Below are positions 7,149 through 15,443 of a stretch of DNA of 26,088 nucleotides, in pieces (positions within the stretch are counted from its first letter, which is position 1; every line of letters starts with the position of its first letter). The position numbers and the translations under genes are program-made. The stretch lies in IMG/VR virus record IMGVR_UViG_3300009158_000175, positions 1-26,088 of that record. One strand, written 5' to 3'. The stretch comes from a virus. Under the pieces are notes generated by a model, which did no database searches, was not told the DNA's origin, and saw only the letters and a list, made by a program, of their open reading frames with translations.

Positions 7149-8115
7149 ACTATTCTTAACGTTCAACGAAATTGTAAAGGGCTACTCCAAGAAGAAATTC
7201 AAGGGTAGCTCTATTTTTATTAAGCACCTCGGGGTAAATGAAAAAGCTTTTTTCGATTATCGTTATCAAGAGTATCTAGCATATGCTTTATCTTTAGGTA
7301 TTCTTTCAGAAGACGATGCTTTAAAAAAAGCGTCTGAAGAAGGTTTTTGGTCTCAAAAAGAAGAAGATGAAATAACTGATTTAAACAAGTACATTGATCG
7401 GTTAATTTTAACTAAAAAGAATTTTATTCGTAAGCTCGAAATAGAAGCTATCAATAAGCAGATTGACGAAGAGCGCCAAAAGTTAGTTAAAAAAATCTCC
7501 GATAGAAAAGACATTATCGGCAAAACGGCAGAAGAGTATGCAAGTAACAGATCGAGCGATTACATTATATACGAATCTCTATTTAAAGACGAAAATTTTA
7601 AAGAGCGCGTGTTTTCTGAGTCTGAATTTGAAGAAATGACTTATGAAGATTTAGTTGAGTATATTTTGTTTTTTAATGAATACATGAACGAGTTTAAAGA
7701 TTACAACTTGCAAAAAATTTCATTGTTGGACTTTTTTCATCCGTATTATCTTGTTTTAGATCAGCCTATGCAGTTTTGGGGCAAGCCAATGGTTCAGCTT
7801 ACTGATTTTCAAGTTAGAGTCACTATTTACGGAAAGATATTTAAAAATATATTTGAGACTACAGAAAATATTCCAGACGAAATAAGGCAAAATCCAGACA
7901 AGCTTTTCGAATATACAGACAGGTCAAAAGCTAAAAAGAACTTTGAAGGTAAGCAAAAGAACAAAGATAAAGCTAGCGGAGAAGCTGTTTTCGGAGCTAC
8001 AAAAGAAGAAATGGCAGAAATGAAAACGCCGGGATCAAAAACTATCAACGAGGTGATGAAAGGAAAGAAAACGATGACTATGGAAGAGCTTATGAAATTA
8101 CATGGCGAAGGTTAA
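7114..8115 (+). CDS. Probable tail assembly protein upstream of the tape measure
   Basis: The 333 residues are acidic to charged and mainly helical. There is a long coiled-coil segment (about residues 85-150), a hydrophobic aromatic patch (KISLLDFFHPYYLVLDQP, near 205) and a Lys-rich, probably disordered C-terminus with several Met. No enzyme motif is seen. The ATG at 7114 lies inside the preceding gene, and a stop at 7108 in this frame prevents any further upstream extension. The stop codon lies in the 5' arm of the hairpin before the tape measure gene. Chaperone or assembly role is inferred from position. Confidence 0.45.
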   Translation: MTSKQESLTSSKLFLTFNEIVKGYSKKKFKGSSIFIKHLGVNEKAFFDYRYQEYLAYALSLGILSEDDALKKASEEGFWSQKEEDEITDLNKYIDRLILTKKNFIRKLEIEAINKQIDEERQKLVKKISDRKDIIGKTAEEYASNRSSDYIIYESLFKDENFKERVFSESEFEEMTYEDLVEYILFFNEYMNEFKDYNLQKISLLDFFHPYYLVLDQPMQFWGKPMVQLTDFQVRVTIYGKIFKNIFETTENIPDEIRQNPDKLFEYTDRSKAKKNFEGKQKNKDKASGEAVFGATKEEMAEMKTPGSKTINEVMKGKKTMTMEELMKLHGEG

Positions 8116-8145
8116 CTTTTGAGTGTAAATATCTCAAAAGGTTAA
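8112..8145 (+). promoter_or_regulatory. RNA hairpin masking the tape measure ribosome binding site
   Basis: CTTTTGAG (8116-8123) pairs perfectly with CTCAAAAG (8133-8140), extended by TTAA (8112-8115) with TTAA (8142-8145) around one bulged G; the loop is nine bases. The best Shine-Dalgarno for the ATG at 8149, AAAAGG (8136-8141, seven-base spacing), lies in the 3' arm, and the stop codon of the upstream gene (8113-8115) lies in the 5' arm. Ribosomes ending the upstream gene would melt it. Pairing is seen directly; control of tape measure output is inferred. Confidence 0.5.
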
Positions 8146-8148
8146 AGG

Positions 8149-11100
8149 ATGGCACAAGGTATATCAATTCCAGTAGTTCAGTCTGGCTTAGAAGCCTCTA
8201 TTCAACAAGGAGCTAGAAATGTTGGCACAATCAACATCAACGCTTCTGTTGATCCTTCTGCGTTTAAAAATTTAGCGCAGCCTCTCGGGCGCGTGAGCGG
8301 CCTCGCGACCGAGTTTGAAAAGTCAATTGCAGCTTCGAATGCTCGCGTTTTAGCTTTCGGAGCTTCGGTGGGAATTATTAATGGCGTTCAAAACGCTTTC
8401 TCGACTCTAGTTCAAACGGGAATCGAAGTGCAAAAAACACTTGCTGACATTGGCGCTATTAGCGGAAAGAGTGGGCAAGAATTATCAAAGTTTGGAGATT
8501 CGCTTTTTGAGATTGGAAAAACGACTGGCCAAACATTTCAAACAGCTTCTCAAGCTGCTCTTGAATTTTCGCGTCAAGGCTTAACTGTAGAGCAAACTTT
8601 AAAAAGAACGAGCGACGCTTTAACTTTAACAAGGTTCACAACGTTAAGCGCCTCAGAAGCGGTTGACGTTTTAACTGCCGCAGCAAATTCATTTAGCGAA
8701 ACTGGAATTACAACCGCTCAGATTATTAATAAGCTAGTTGCGGTTGACACTAAATTTGCTGTTTCGGCAGAAGACCTTGCTAAAGGTCTCGCGCGTGCGG
8801 GCTCAATTGCTCAAGAGGTCGGAGTTAATTTCGACCAATTAAATGCTGCGGTTACAGTTGCTCAAGAAAGAACAACGCGTGGAGGCGCTGTTATCGGCAA
8901 TGCTCTTAAAACAATTTTTACTAGAATAAGAAGCGACGAAACTGTTCAAGCTTTAAGAAATGTTGGAGTTGAATCTTTGGACGCTCAAGGTCAGCTAAAG
9001 GGGGCTATTCCTTTGCTAGAAGAGCTTTCGAAAAAAATGCAGGGTTTGTCAGGAGGAGAAAGAATTCAAATTCTTGAGGCAGTTGCTAGTAAGTACAACA
9101 TTAACATTTTGTCTGCTTTGCTTAATGATTTAGGCGACGCTAATAGTAAATTTGGACAAGCTGTGCAGGTGTCAGCTGGAGCTGGCAACCAAGCTTACGA
9201 AAGACAAATAGAGCTTAATAAAACTCTTGCAGCCCAAATTAATAACGCAACAGTTTCGGCAACTCAATTGTTTAATAAACTATCTGAAATTGGAGTTACA
9301 GAAAATTTAAATAGTTTATTATCATTCGTAAACGATTTACTTAGTGGCTTTAATAAGCTTTTGGACTCGGGAAGTGTTGGCGGCGACATAGCTAAGGGAT
9401 TAATCAAAGGTATTTCTGATGTATTTTTTACTGTTGGTTTACCTATACTAGCTGCAATATTTGCAAAGCTTACAGCTGATATCGCGAAATTTGGCGTTGA
9501 ATCTTTAAAAACAATTTTAGGAATTAATCAGCAAGTTAGAGAGCGCCAAGCTCTTGAACAAGCAGTTGTCAATACGCTCATTAGAGATCAAGAAGTAATG
9601 GCGAGCATTTTGGCTTTGAGCGGGAACCGCGCAAAGCAAGAAGAGTATTTGTTGGGCGTTTACAACCGTCAATTAACCGCTTTGCAGCAAGTTCAAAATA
9701 TCGCATCGTCAGTAACTCCCGCATTAATGGCGGGCGGATTAAGCGCAACAAGCGGGCAAGTCAAAAAACGTGGTGCTGGAGGTTATCTTCCATCTCAAGA
9801 AGCTGCGGATGTTCGTCGAGGAGTTGGCGGGGCAAGCGCATCTTCTAAAGTAGTTTCTATTCCTAATTTTGCTTTTGGCGGCGGCAAACGCGGCACAATG
9901 ATTGCAAATACGAGCGAATACGTTGTGCCGAATTTTGCTAATGGAGGTTCAGCCATCTTTAATCAAGACATGGCAAGAGCTTACGGGTTGCCAGCGGGCG
10001 CGAAAAAGATTTCAGCAGCAGGGGGCTACGTTCCAAATTTCAATCGTTACGTTTACGATGCTGACAGAATTGAGCCTGATAAAAATTCTTTATTAAAAGC
10101 TATATTAGCGTCGAGAGCTAAAAAGAATCTTATAGTTGGTCCCGCTGGATCTGGCAAATCAACATACGGCGCTTCGCTTGGTTCTTTCATAACTAACCCT
10201 AATCAGTTGGCCGACGCTACTGAAGTTGATATTCTTTCTGGCGCAGCGAGAACAAAAGACGGCGGAATGTCCAAAAACTTTCAGCAAATTGCAGACGCTG
10301 TAAATTTATCAGGCGGAAAAATTTCATATTTATATACGGGCAATATGGATATTCTTTCTCGGAGAAGAGGAAGAATTGATACTGGCCCGCAAGAAGGTGA
10401 TTTAAGAAGCGAAAAACAAATTGCAGGATCAATGTATGCTCCTCTTAATCAATTTGATTTTATTTCAAAAGTAAAAAGTAGCGCCAAAAATTTTGAAATG
10501 ATTCGCGGGGCAGGGGGCTATATTCCTAATTTTGCAGATCAATATACAATTAGAGCAGGAGCAATGTCTGCAATTGGAAAATCAGGAATTAAGTTTCCTG
10601 AAGAGTGGAAAAGTACCGGAGGCTCAAACACAAAAAAGGATCAAGCAAATGCAGCGTTAGCGGAAGTAAATGCAGAAAGGTTAGCGTCTGGACAAAAACA
10701 ATTATCGTTTAGTGATTTATATACTTCTCAACCGCTGGCATCGAAAAAAGATGTAATTAAAAATGCAAATCAATATGCAGAAGCGCGTGGCGTCGCAATG
10801 CTTTTGCCAAATATAGAAGAAGGTATAGCTGCAAATAACATAGGTAAAGCTGGTGTAGTTCCAAGTACAAAAAATCGGACAATAGCTCCATATGTAAAAT
10901 TTAAAGCTTTTGGATTGACTAGCGCCTCAGCTACAAAACAAAAAGATGTTCCGAAAATACAAGAGAGAATTTCAAATGCTATTGCGAATGAAGCTTATGA
11001 TATCGTTAATCAATTTGATCCAATAGCTGGGAAGCAGCCTTTCGATGAAGTTGGATTTAAAAAATTCTTTTTAAGTAAAGGTGGTGCTGCTGGGGCTGTT

Positions 11101-14100
11101 GGCGCAGCTGCTGGATCAACTTTTGAAGCAGCTGTAGATTATGCATTTAATCCAAGCGAAGCAGAATCTGGTGCAAAAGGCGGAACCACTTTCGATGTCA
11201 ATAAAATTAGTCCAACATTAAGAAAAGTTTTTGGAAATGTGCCAGATGATATAATTAGAGGAGATTATAAAATAAGTTCAGCGCAAACGCAAAAATTTGC
11301 AGATCAAATTATATTAAATGGACTTTATGATTTAAAAGACACAGCTGCTTCAGGATATATCCCAAATTTTGCTAAAGGTAGTCCATTAGAAGACGCCATT
11401 CAACGCGAAATGGCTGCTGGGTTAGATCCGAGCCAAATCCGAGTAACAAAAGATGGAAAATTAAAAAACTCACAAAATCCAAATGGATTTGCGGTTATTA
11501 ATACTAGAGATGAGCCTAATGGAAAGATACCAAATTTTGCTAGCGGAGGAAGACCGGATGGTCCAGCAGACCTCAGGAGAGCAGAAAGAAGAGCGGCAGA
11601 GCGGCAGGCAGAGCAAGACACGGAAGATATTAGATTAGCTACGCTATCAGCTGGTGGATCTCTACCTACGCAAGCAGTTAGCGGATCATCAGTTAGATAT
11701 GAAGCTGGAGCCTCACTTTCCGCCTCCTTTCAAGATTTAGATGATAAAACAAAACAGGCGTCGTATGGTCTTGATAAATTATTTTATGCGACCGGAGCAC
11801 TAATGACGATAAATGCGACTTTAGAGCAGACATTTAAAAATACAAATGGAGGAGTAAAACTTTTTGGAGATGCGGTTTCAATGGTCTCTAAAGCCGCTCA
11901 AGCAGCCGCAACCGGAGCTTTGTTAGGTGGTCAAGTAAAAGAGATGACAAAAGGTATGGTTGGTGCAGGAGGTGCAAGAGGACTTATCGGAGCGGTAGGG
12001 GCAGCGTCTCCGCAAATTGCAATCGCTACAGCAATAGGGGGCGCGCTAATCGATTCGATAGAAAGCTCGTGGATGAGTTCTATAGAAGGCGAGTCCGCAA
12101 AAGCTGCTGGACAAAAACAAGCAGAAGTTTTTACTAAAACTGGTGATAAACAAACTATAGAAGATAGAGGGAGGGTTCTTCGTAGTAGAATTTTCAAGCA
12201 AGGAGGGGGAGACGACCAAACGAATGCAGAATATGACGCTATCAGCAAAAAACTCAAAGAAATCAACGAAGAGGAAAATAAGAGAAAAAAAACTGCCGAT
12301 GAAATAGCCAAAAAAACACAAGAAGAAGCCCAAGAAATTAATAAAAGAGTTGCGTTAACCACTAAATTGAATGAAATTTCATTAGCCTTTAACGAAGGCG
12401 AAAATAAAGCTTTTATAGCAAGAGCGGTGGCTCAAGGTAACGCTTTGAAAAATCAAAACAAGTTAACAGAATTACAGAAATTCGCAAGCGACGAGTCGAT
12501 AAGAGAATTAGAATTTCAAGGAAGATTAAGAACATCAAAATCGCAGGGTATTCAAGACTTGATAAAAGAACTGTCTCAAAAAGGAGCTTTAGCTACTGTA
12601 GACGAACAGGCGTTAAACGTTCTTCTTGACAAAGCTAGAGCTTCTGGAGATTTTCTTTCAATAGAGAAGGAAGTTGCAGCTCTTGCAATAAGAGCTTCCG
12701 CCGGATCTCAAACTGCGATATCAAACGCCAAAGCAAAAAATACTATTGAGCGGAATAACTTAACGACACAGGAAGAGGCTAGAAAATTTCTAGCAGAACA
12801 GGCTAAATATACCGATATACAAAAAGCCGCATTACAAAGTGTTTTTAATATACAAACAAAAATAGCAGGGATGGATCGTGAACGAATCAACGCCATAAAA
12901 CAGGCCGCAGCTGAAATGAAAAATCTTAAAGCAGATTCTGAAGTTTCAGCGATAGAAGCGGACCAATCTGGTCTCCCTCAAACAAGAGCACGAAAAGCGG
13001 CGTTGGCTACCGCAAAATTCAGTCAATTCGAAACTTTTGAACGCAGCAAAATCCCAGAGAAAGCTACGGCAGATCGAAATATTATTCTAGAAAAATATAG
13101 AAATACAGCGGAAACGGCGCTTAGTGCAATTACTAATCTATCAGTAGAAGATAGAAATTCTATAGCATTGAAAATTGCTCAGGCAAAAAGTATCGAAGAT
13201 GTGACTGAGGCGTATAGGGCGGCTCAGATATCAGCGACAAAGACTATAGAGCAGCAAGCATTGCTTGGTATGGCTAATAATATGGTGAAGCAAGCTGAAG
13301 ATGATGCGGCTGACGCTCTAGACAGGAGAAGCACTGCGGAAGGCTATTTGATCGCCCAGATGGAAAATAAAATAACGCTCCAGAGAATAGCTGCTGAGCA
13401 GTCTGCAAAAGAAGCTGAAAGTCCATTTCAAACAGGGATGAAAGCAGCTACGGATCAACTTATAGTTGAAGCTGATATTTTTCAAAACAAATTAGGAGGC
13501 GAAACAGTAACTTTATTTAGAGATGGTTTAAGAGATGCGATGGGTGCGGCGATTTCTCAAACAGGTGACCTTGGAGCCGCACTGCAAAATGTAGCTATGG
13601 GCTTTTTGAAAACTATGCAGAATGCATTTTTACAAAATGCGGCAAACAACATAACAATTGCAATGGGGGCAAAGTTTGCTAAAGGTGGCGTTGTAAGTGG
13701 AGGTAGCGGATATCGCGATGATGTTCCCGCGATGCTCACTGGCGGCGAATTCGTAATGAGAAAATCAGCAGTGCAAAAATACGGCGCTTCTAATCTTGAA
13801 AGAATGAATAGTGGAGGAATGTTCGTTCCCGGAACTCGTGGAGGAGGAGCGATTTCTGGAGAAAATGATTTGAGAGCTTTCGCGAATCAATCAACAACAA
13901 GCGGAGCAACGGACGTTTTAAAAGGCAGCAGAAGTTCCGCATTCATTAATCTTGAAGATGAAAGCCAAAAATTATCTAGGTACGCTTTGTTAGGAGACGA
14001 CACGATTAATCAAGAAGTTCGCGGCGCTAAAATGCAAGCTTTTGATATATTAAAAAATAAATCTGATTTTGAAAAGCAACAGAAAGAGGCGGAAAAGCAA

Positions 14101-14664
14101 CAAAAGAAAGCTTTGATGAGACAAATGATAGGAACTGTTGCGGGGGCTGCGCTAAGTTATGGGGCGGGGAAATTGAATCCACAAGTAGGCGCAGGACAAG
14201 GAAAAAGTATTCTGGATGCCTCGGGTAAACCTAGCTTAATGATGTCTCCTGTATATGTGAAGGGAGCTTACGGAGGCATGATTCGCCGCTACGCTTCAGG
14301 TGGCCCAACAGACGATATCCAAGCGATGCTAATGAGCGGCGAATACGTTATGAATCGCGGCGCTTCTCGCAAGTACGGCAAGCAGTTTCTCGACTCAATG
14401 AATCAAGGCCGCGCTCCAAGATTCGCGGATGGCGGCGAAACTACACCTTCCGCCCCAACTACAACAACAGAGTCTAACGTTAAAGGGATGGGTGATGTTA
14501 ACATTAATATTAATGTTACTGGCCAAACCTCGCAAACAGAAACTCAAGGAAATTCAAGTCAGGGCGGCATAGATTACAAGAAAATGTCAGAGAAGATCAA
14601 GATGGTAGTAATGGAAACCTTAAATGAAGAAAAGCGTTTAGGAGGATCTCTTAGAACTAGATAA
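8149..14664 (+). CDS. Tape measure protein with embedded enzyme-like domains
   Basis: This 2171-residue protein sets tail length and is expected to leave the tail at infection. Residues ~55-330 match the TP901-type tape measure core (repeated Ala/Ser helices, NALKTIFTRIRS, KYNINILSALL). A hydrophobic helix lies at ~424-439 (VFFTVGLPILAAIFAK) and an Ala/Gly-rich hydrophobic stretch at ~1255-1315; long coiled-coil regions span ~1340-1760. Six PNF(A/N) motifs lie at residues 572-1131. Between them are a P-loop domain (~632-787) and a PD-(D/E)XK-like domain (~797-1068). Two copies of a GExVM...KYG...MN motif end the protein (~1855-1895 and ~2055-2095), a feature common in tape measure C-termini. 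The downstream gene starts in the stop codon (TAATG). The embedded domains probably do not contribute to the ruler length. Confidence 0.92.
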   Translation: MAQGISIPVVQSGLEASIQQGARNVGTININASVDPSAFKNLAQPLGRVSGLATEFEKSIAASNARVLAFGASVGIINGVQNAFSTLVQTGIEVQKTLADIGAISGKSGQELSKFGDSLFEIGKTTGQTFQTASQAALEFSRQGLTVEQTLKRTSDALTLTRFTTLSASEAVDVLTAAANSFSETGITTAQIINKLVAVDTKFAVSAEDLAKGLARAGSIAQEVGVNFDQLNAAVTVAQERTTRGGAVIGNALKTIFTRIRSDETVQALRNVGVESLDAQGQLKGAIPLLEELSKKMQGLSGGERIQILEAVASKYNINILSALLNDLGDANSKFGQAVQVSAGAGNQAYERQIELNKTLAAQINNATVSATQLFNKLSEIGVTENLNSLLSFVNDLLSGFNKLLDSGSVGGDIAKGLIKGISDVFFTVGLPILAAIFAKLTADIAKFGVESLKTILGINQQVRERQALEQAVVNTLIRDQEVMASILALSGNRAKQEEYLLGVYNRQLTALQQVQNIASSVTPALMAGGLSATSGQVKKRGAGGYLPSQEAADVRRGVGGASASSKVVSIPNFAFGGGKRGTMIANTSEYVVPNFANGGSAIFNQDMARAYGLPAGAKKISAAGGYVPNFNRYVYDADRIEPDKNSLLKAILASRAKKNLIVGPAGSGKSTYGASLGSFITNPNQLADATEVDILSGAARTKDGGMSKNFQQIADAVNLSGGKISYLYTGNMDILSRRRGRIDTGPQEGDLRSEKQIAGSMYAPLNQFDFISKVKSSAKNFEMIRGAGGYIPNFADQYTIRAGAMSAIGKSGIKFPEEWKSTGGSNTKKDQANAALAEVNAERLASGQKQLSFSDLYTSQPLASKKDVIKNANQYAEARGVAMLLPNIEEGIAANNIGKAGVVPSTKNRTIAPYVKFKAFGLTSASATKQKDVPKIQERISNAIANEAYDIVNQFDPIAGKQPFDEVGFKKFFLSKGGAAGAVGAAAGSTFEAAVDYAFNPSEAESGAKGGTTFDVNKISPTLRKVFGNVPDDIIRGDYKISSAQTQKFADQIILNGLYDLKDTAASGYIPNFAKGSPLEDAIQREMAAGLDPSQIRVTKDGKLKNSQNPNGFAVINTRDEPNGKIPNFASGGRPDGPADLRRAERRAAERQAEQDTEDIRLATLSAGGSLPTQAVSGSSVRYEAGASLSASFQDLDDKTKQASYGLDKLFYATGALMTINATLEQTFKNTNGGVKLFGDAVSMVSKAAQAAATGALLGGQVKEMTKGMVGAGGARGLIGAVGAASPQIAIATAIGGALIDSIESSWMSSIEGESAKAAGQKQAEVFTKTGDKQTIEDRGRVLRSRIFKQGGGDDQTNAEYDAISKKLKEINEEENKRKKTADEIAKKTQEEAQEINKRVALTTKLNEISLAFNEGENKAFIARAVAQGNALKNQNKLTELQKFASDESIRELEFQGRLRTSKSQGIQDLIKELSQKGALATVDEQALNVLLDKARASGDFLSIEKEVAALAIRASAGSQTAISNAKAKNTIERNNLTTQEEARKFLAEQAKYTDIQKAALQSVFNIQTKIAGMDRERINAIKQAAAEMKNLKADSEVSAIEADQSGLPQTRARKAALATAKFSQFETFERSKIPEKATADRNIILEKYRNTAETALSAITNLSVEDRNSIALKIAQAKSIEDVTEAYRAAQISATKTIEQQALLGMANNMVKQAEDDAADALDRRSTAEGYLIAQMENKITLQRIAAEQSAKEAESPFQTGMKAATDQLIVEADIFQNKLGGETVTLFRDGLRDAMGAAISQTGDLGAALQNVAMGFLKTMQNAFLQNAANNITIAMGAKFAKGGVVSGGSGYRDDVPAMLTGGEFVMRKSAVQKYGASNLERMNSGGMFVPGTRGGGAISGENDLRAFANQSTTSGATDVLKGSRSSAFINLEDESQKLSRYALLGDDTINQEVRGAKMQAFDILKNKSDFEKQQKEAEKQQKKALMRQMIGTVAGAALSYGAGKLNPQVGAGQGKSILDASGKPSLMMSPVYVKGAYGGMIRRYASGGPTDDIQAMLMSGEYVMNRGASRKYGKQFLDSMNQGRAPRFADGGETTPSAPTTTTESNVKGMGDVNININVTGQTSQTETQGNSSQGGIDYKKMSEKIKMVVMETLNEEKRLGGSLRTR
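10042..10509 (+). other. Embedded P-loop NTPase/kinase-like domain in the tape measure
   Basis: Residues ~632-787 of the tape measure, bounded on each side by a GGY(V/I)PNF motif. A beta-strand LIV leads into GPAGSGKST (residues 664-672), a perfect Walker A, followed by a helix. Later strands contain EVDILSG (692-698) and ISYLYTGNMDIL (725-736), then an Arg cluster (RRRGR, 738-742) and a polar end. The size of ~155 residues suits a minimal kinase-like P-loop fold; the Arg cluster could serve as a lid or arginine finger. Substrate unknown. The Walker A is certain; a working enzyme is inferred. Confidence 0.7.
10537..11352 (+). other. Embedded PD-(D/E)XK nuclease-like domain in the tape measure
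   Basis: Residues ~797-1068, between the PNFA motifs at 793 and 1072. The C-terminal half shows the expected order of acidic and basic residues: GSTFEAA (E993), TTFDV (D1016), then GDYKIS (D1039, K1041), followed by a helix with QKFADQI (Q1053). This is the E ... D ... (D/E)xK arrangement of restriction-endonuclease-like folds. The N-terminal ~190 residues are mixed alpha/beta without a motif I recognise. Base composition is lower in GC here: 10801-10920 is about 33% against about 52% for 8281-8400, counted by hand. Nuclease activity is inferred, not shown. Confidence 0.5.
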
Positions 14665-15443
14665 TGGCAAAATTATCAACAGCTAATTATGATGCTGAAG
14701 TTTTTCTCAGTGGCTATAAGATTTTCGGAGTCACTGACGTTAATTTCGGCTACTCCTTGCCCGTTGATCATTTAAATGTAATCGGGTATAATAAATTTCG
14801 CACGTTCACTTCTGGCCCGCCCCAATCATCTTTAAGCATACAAAAGTATCTTTCGCCAAATGATTTGATTTTAAATTTCACGGGAACAACAGCAATTAGC
14901 GGCGGATTGTTTTATAATTCTTCTTCTACAAATTTTGGCTTCACTTCTGGTTATTTAAATTCATTTTCCGTATCTTGCGCAGTTGGGAATTTCCCAAGTT
15001 TAAGCGCTGACTTTTCACTGTATGGCAACGTTGGAAGTGGATTAATTTCAACAACAGTGAACCAAACTGGCACCTTAAAGGTCGTAAGGCCAAAAGATAT
15101 TTTAATTGAATGTGACGGCACAGGCACTAACAGAATAGAGTCTTTTACATACAACGTAGAGTGCAATAGACAAGCGTTTTACCACCCAACGGGCAGCTCG
15201 CCAATGGAAGTTGTTACTTCGCGGCCTTACAAAGTAACTGCTCAATTTTCTTTGGGAATCGACGATTACGAATCGAAAAGACTTTTTGATTATATTATTG
15301 ATTCAAACAAAAGAAATATTAGTATAACTATAGGCTCATTAGCAACATTCACAATGTCGAATATGGAATTGATAGGAGAAACAATAAATTCTTCAGCAAC
15401 TGATGACGCGATAATGACTCTCAATTATCAAGGATTTTTATAA
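14664..15443 (+). CDS. Tail-tube-fold protein, second paralogue (possible distal tail protein)
   Basis: The 259 residues are beta-rich and share the layout of the proteins at 2935-4134 and 16432-18204: an early NFGYSLPVDHLNVIGY block, a central SGYLNSFSVSCAVGNFPSLS pair, RPKDI, and a late IESFTYNVECNRQAF block. It is the shortest version. TAATG overlaps join it to the tape measure and to the next gene. In siphophages this slot holds tail-tip proteins, so a distal-tail or tip-ring role is more likely than bulk tube. Family relation is supported by aligned landmarks; the exact role is inferred. Confidence 0.6.
   Translation: MAKLSTANYDAEVFLSGYKIFGVTDVNFGYSLPVDHLNVIGYNKFRTFTSGPPQSSLSIQKYLSPNDLILNFTGTTAISGGLFYNSSSTNFGFTSGYLNSFSVSCAVGNFPSLSADFSLYGNVGSGLISTTVNQTGTLKVVRPKDILIECDGTGTNRIESFTYNVECNRQAFYHPTGSSPMEVVTSRPYKVTAQFSLGIDDYESKRLFDYIIDSNKRNISITIGSLATFTMSNMELIGETINSSATDDAIMTLNYQGFL

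Larger units (their letters stand above)
9859..11541 (+). repeat. Six PNF(A/N) linker motifs within the tape measure
   Basis: The motif recurs as SIPNFA (from residue 570), VVPNFA (592), GGYVPNFN (625), GGYIPNFA (789), SGYIPNFA (1069) and GKIPNFA (1125). Gly/Ala/Ser-rich stretches surround most copies. The copies divide the region into blocks: two short ones, a P-loop domain, a nuclease-like domain, and a ~50-residue block containing REMAAGL and NTRDEP. They may be protease sites or exposed linkers between modules; no evidence in the sequence decides between these. Confidence 0.8.

Noticed and set aside
11931-12362. 143-residue antisense frame within the tape measure gene
   Set aside because: It lies wholly inside a well-supported gene, is low-complexity and Ser/Pro/Phe-rich, and mirrors the Ala/Glu/Lys-rich codons of the sense strand.
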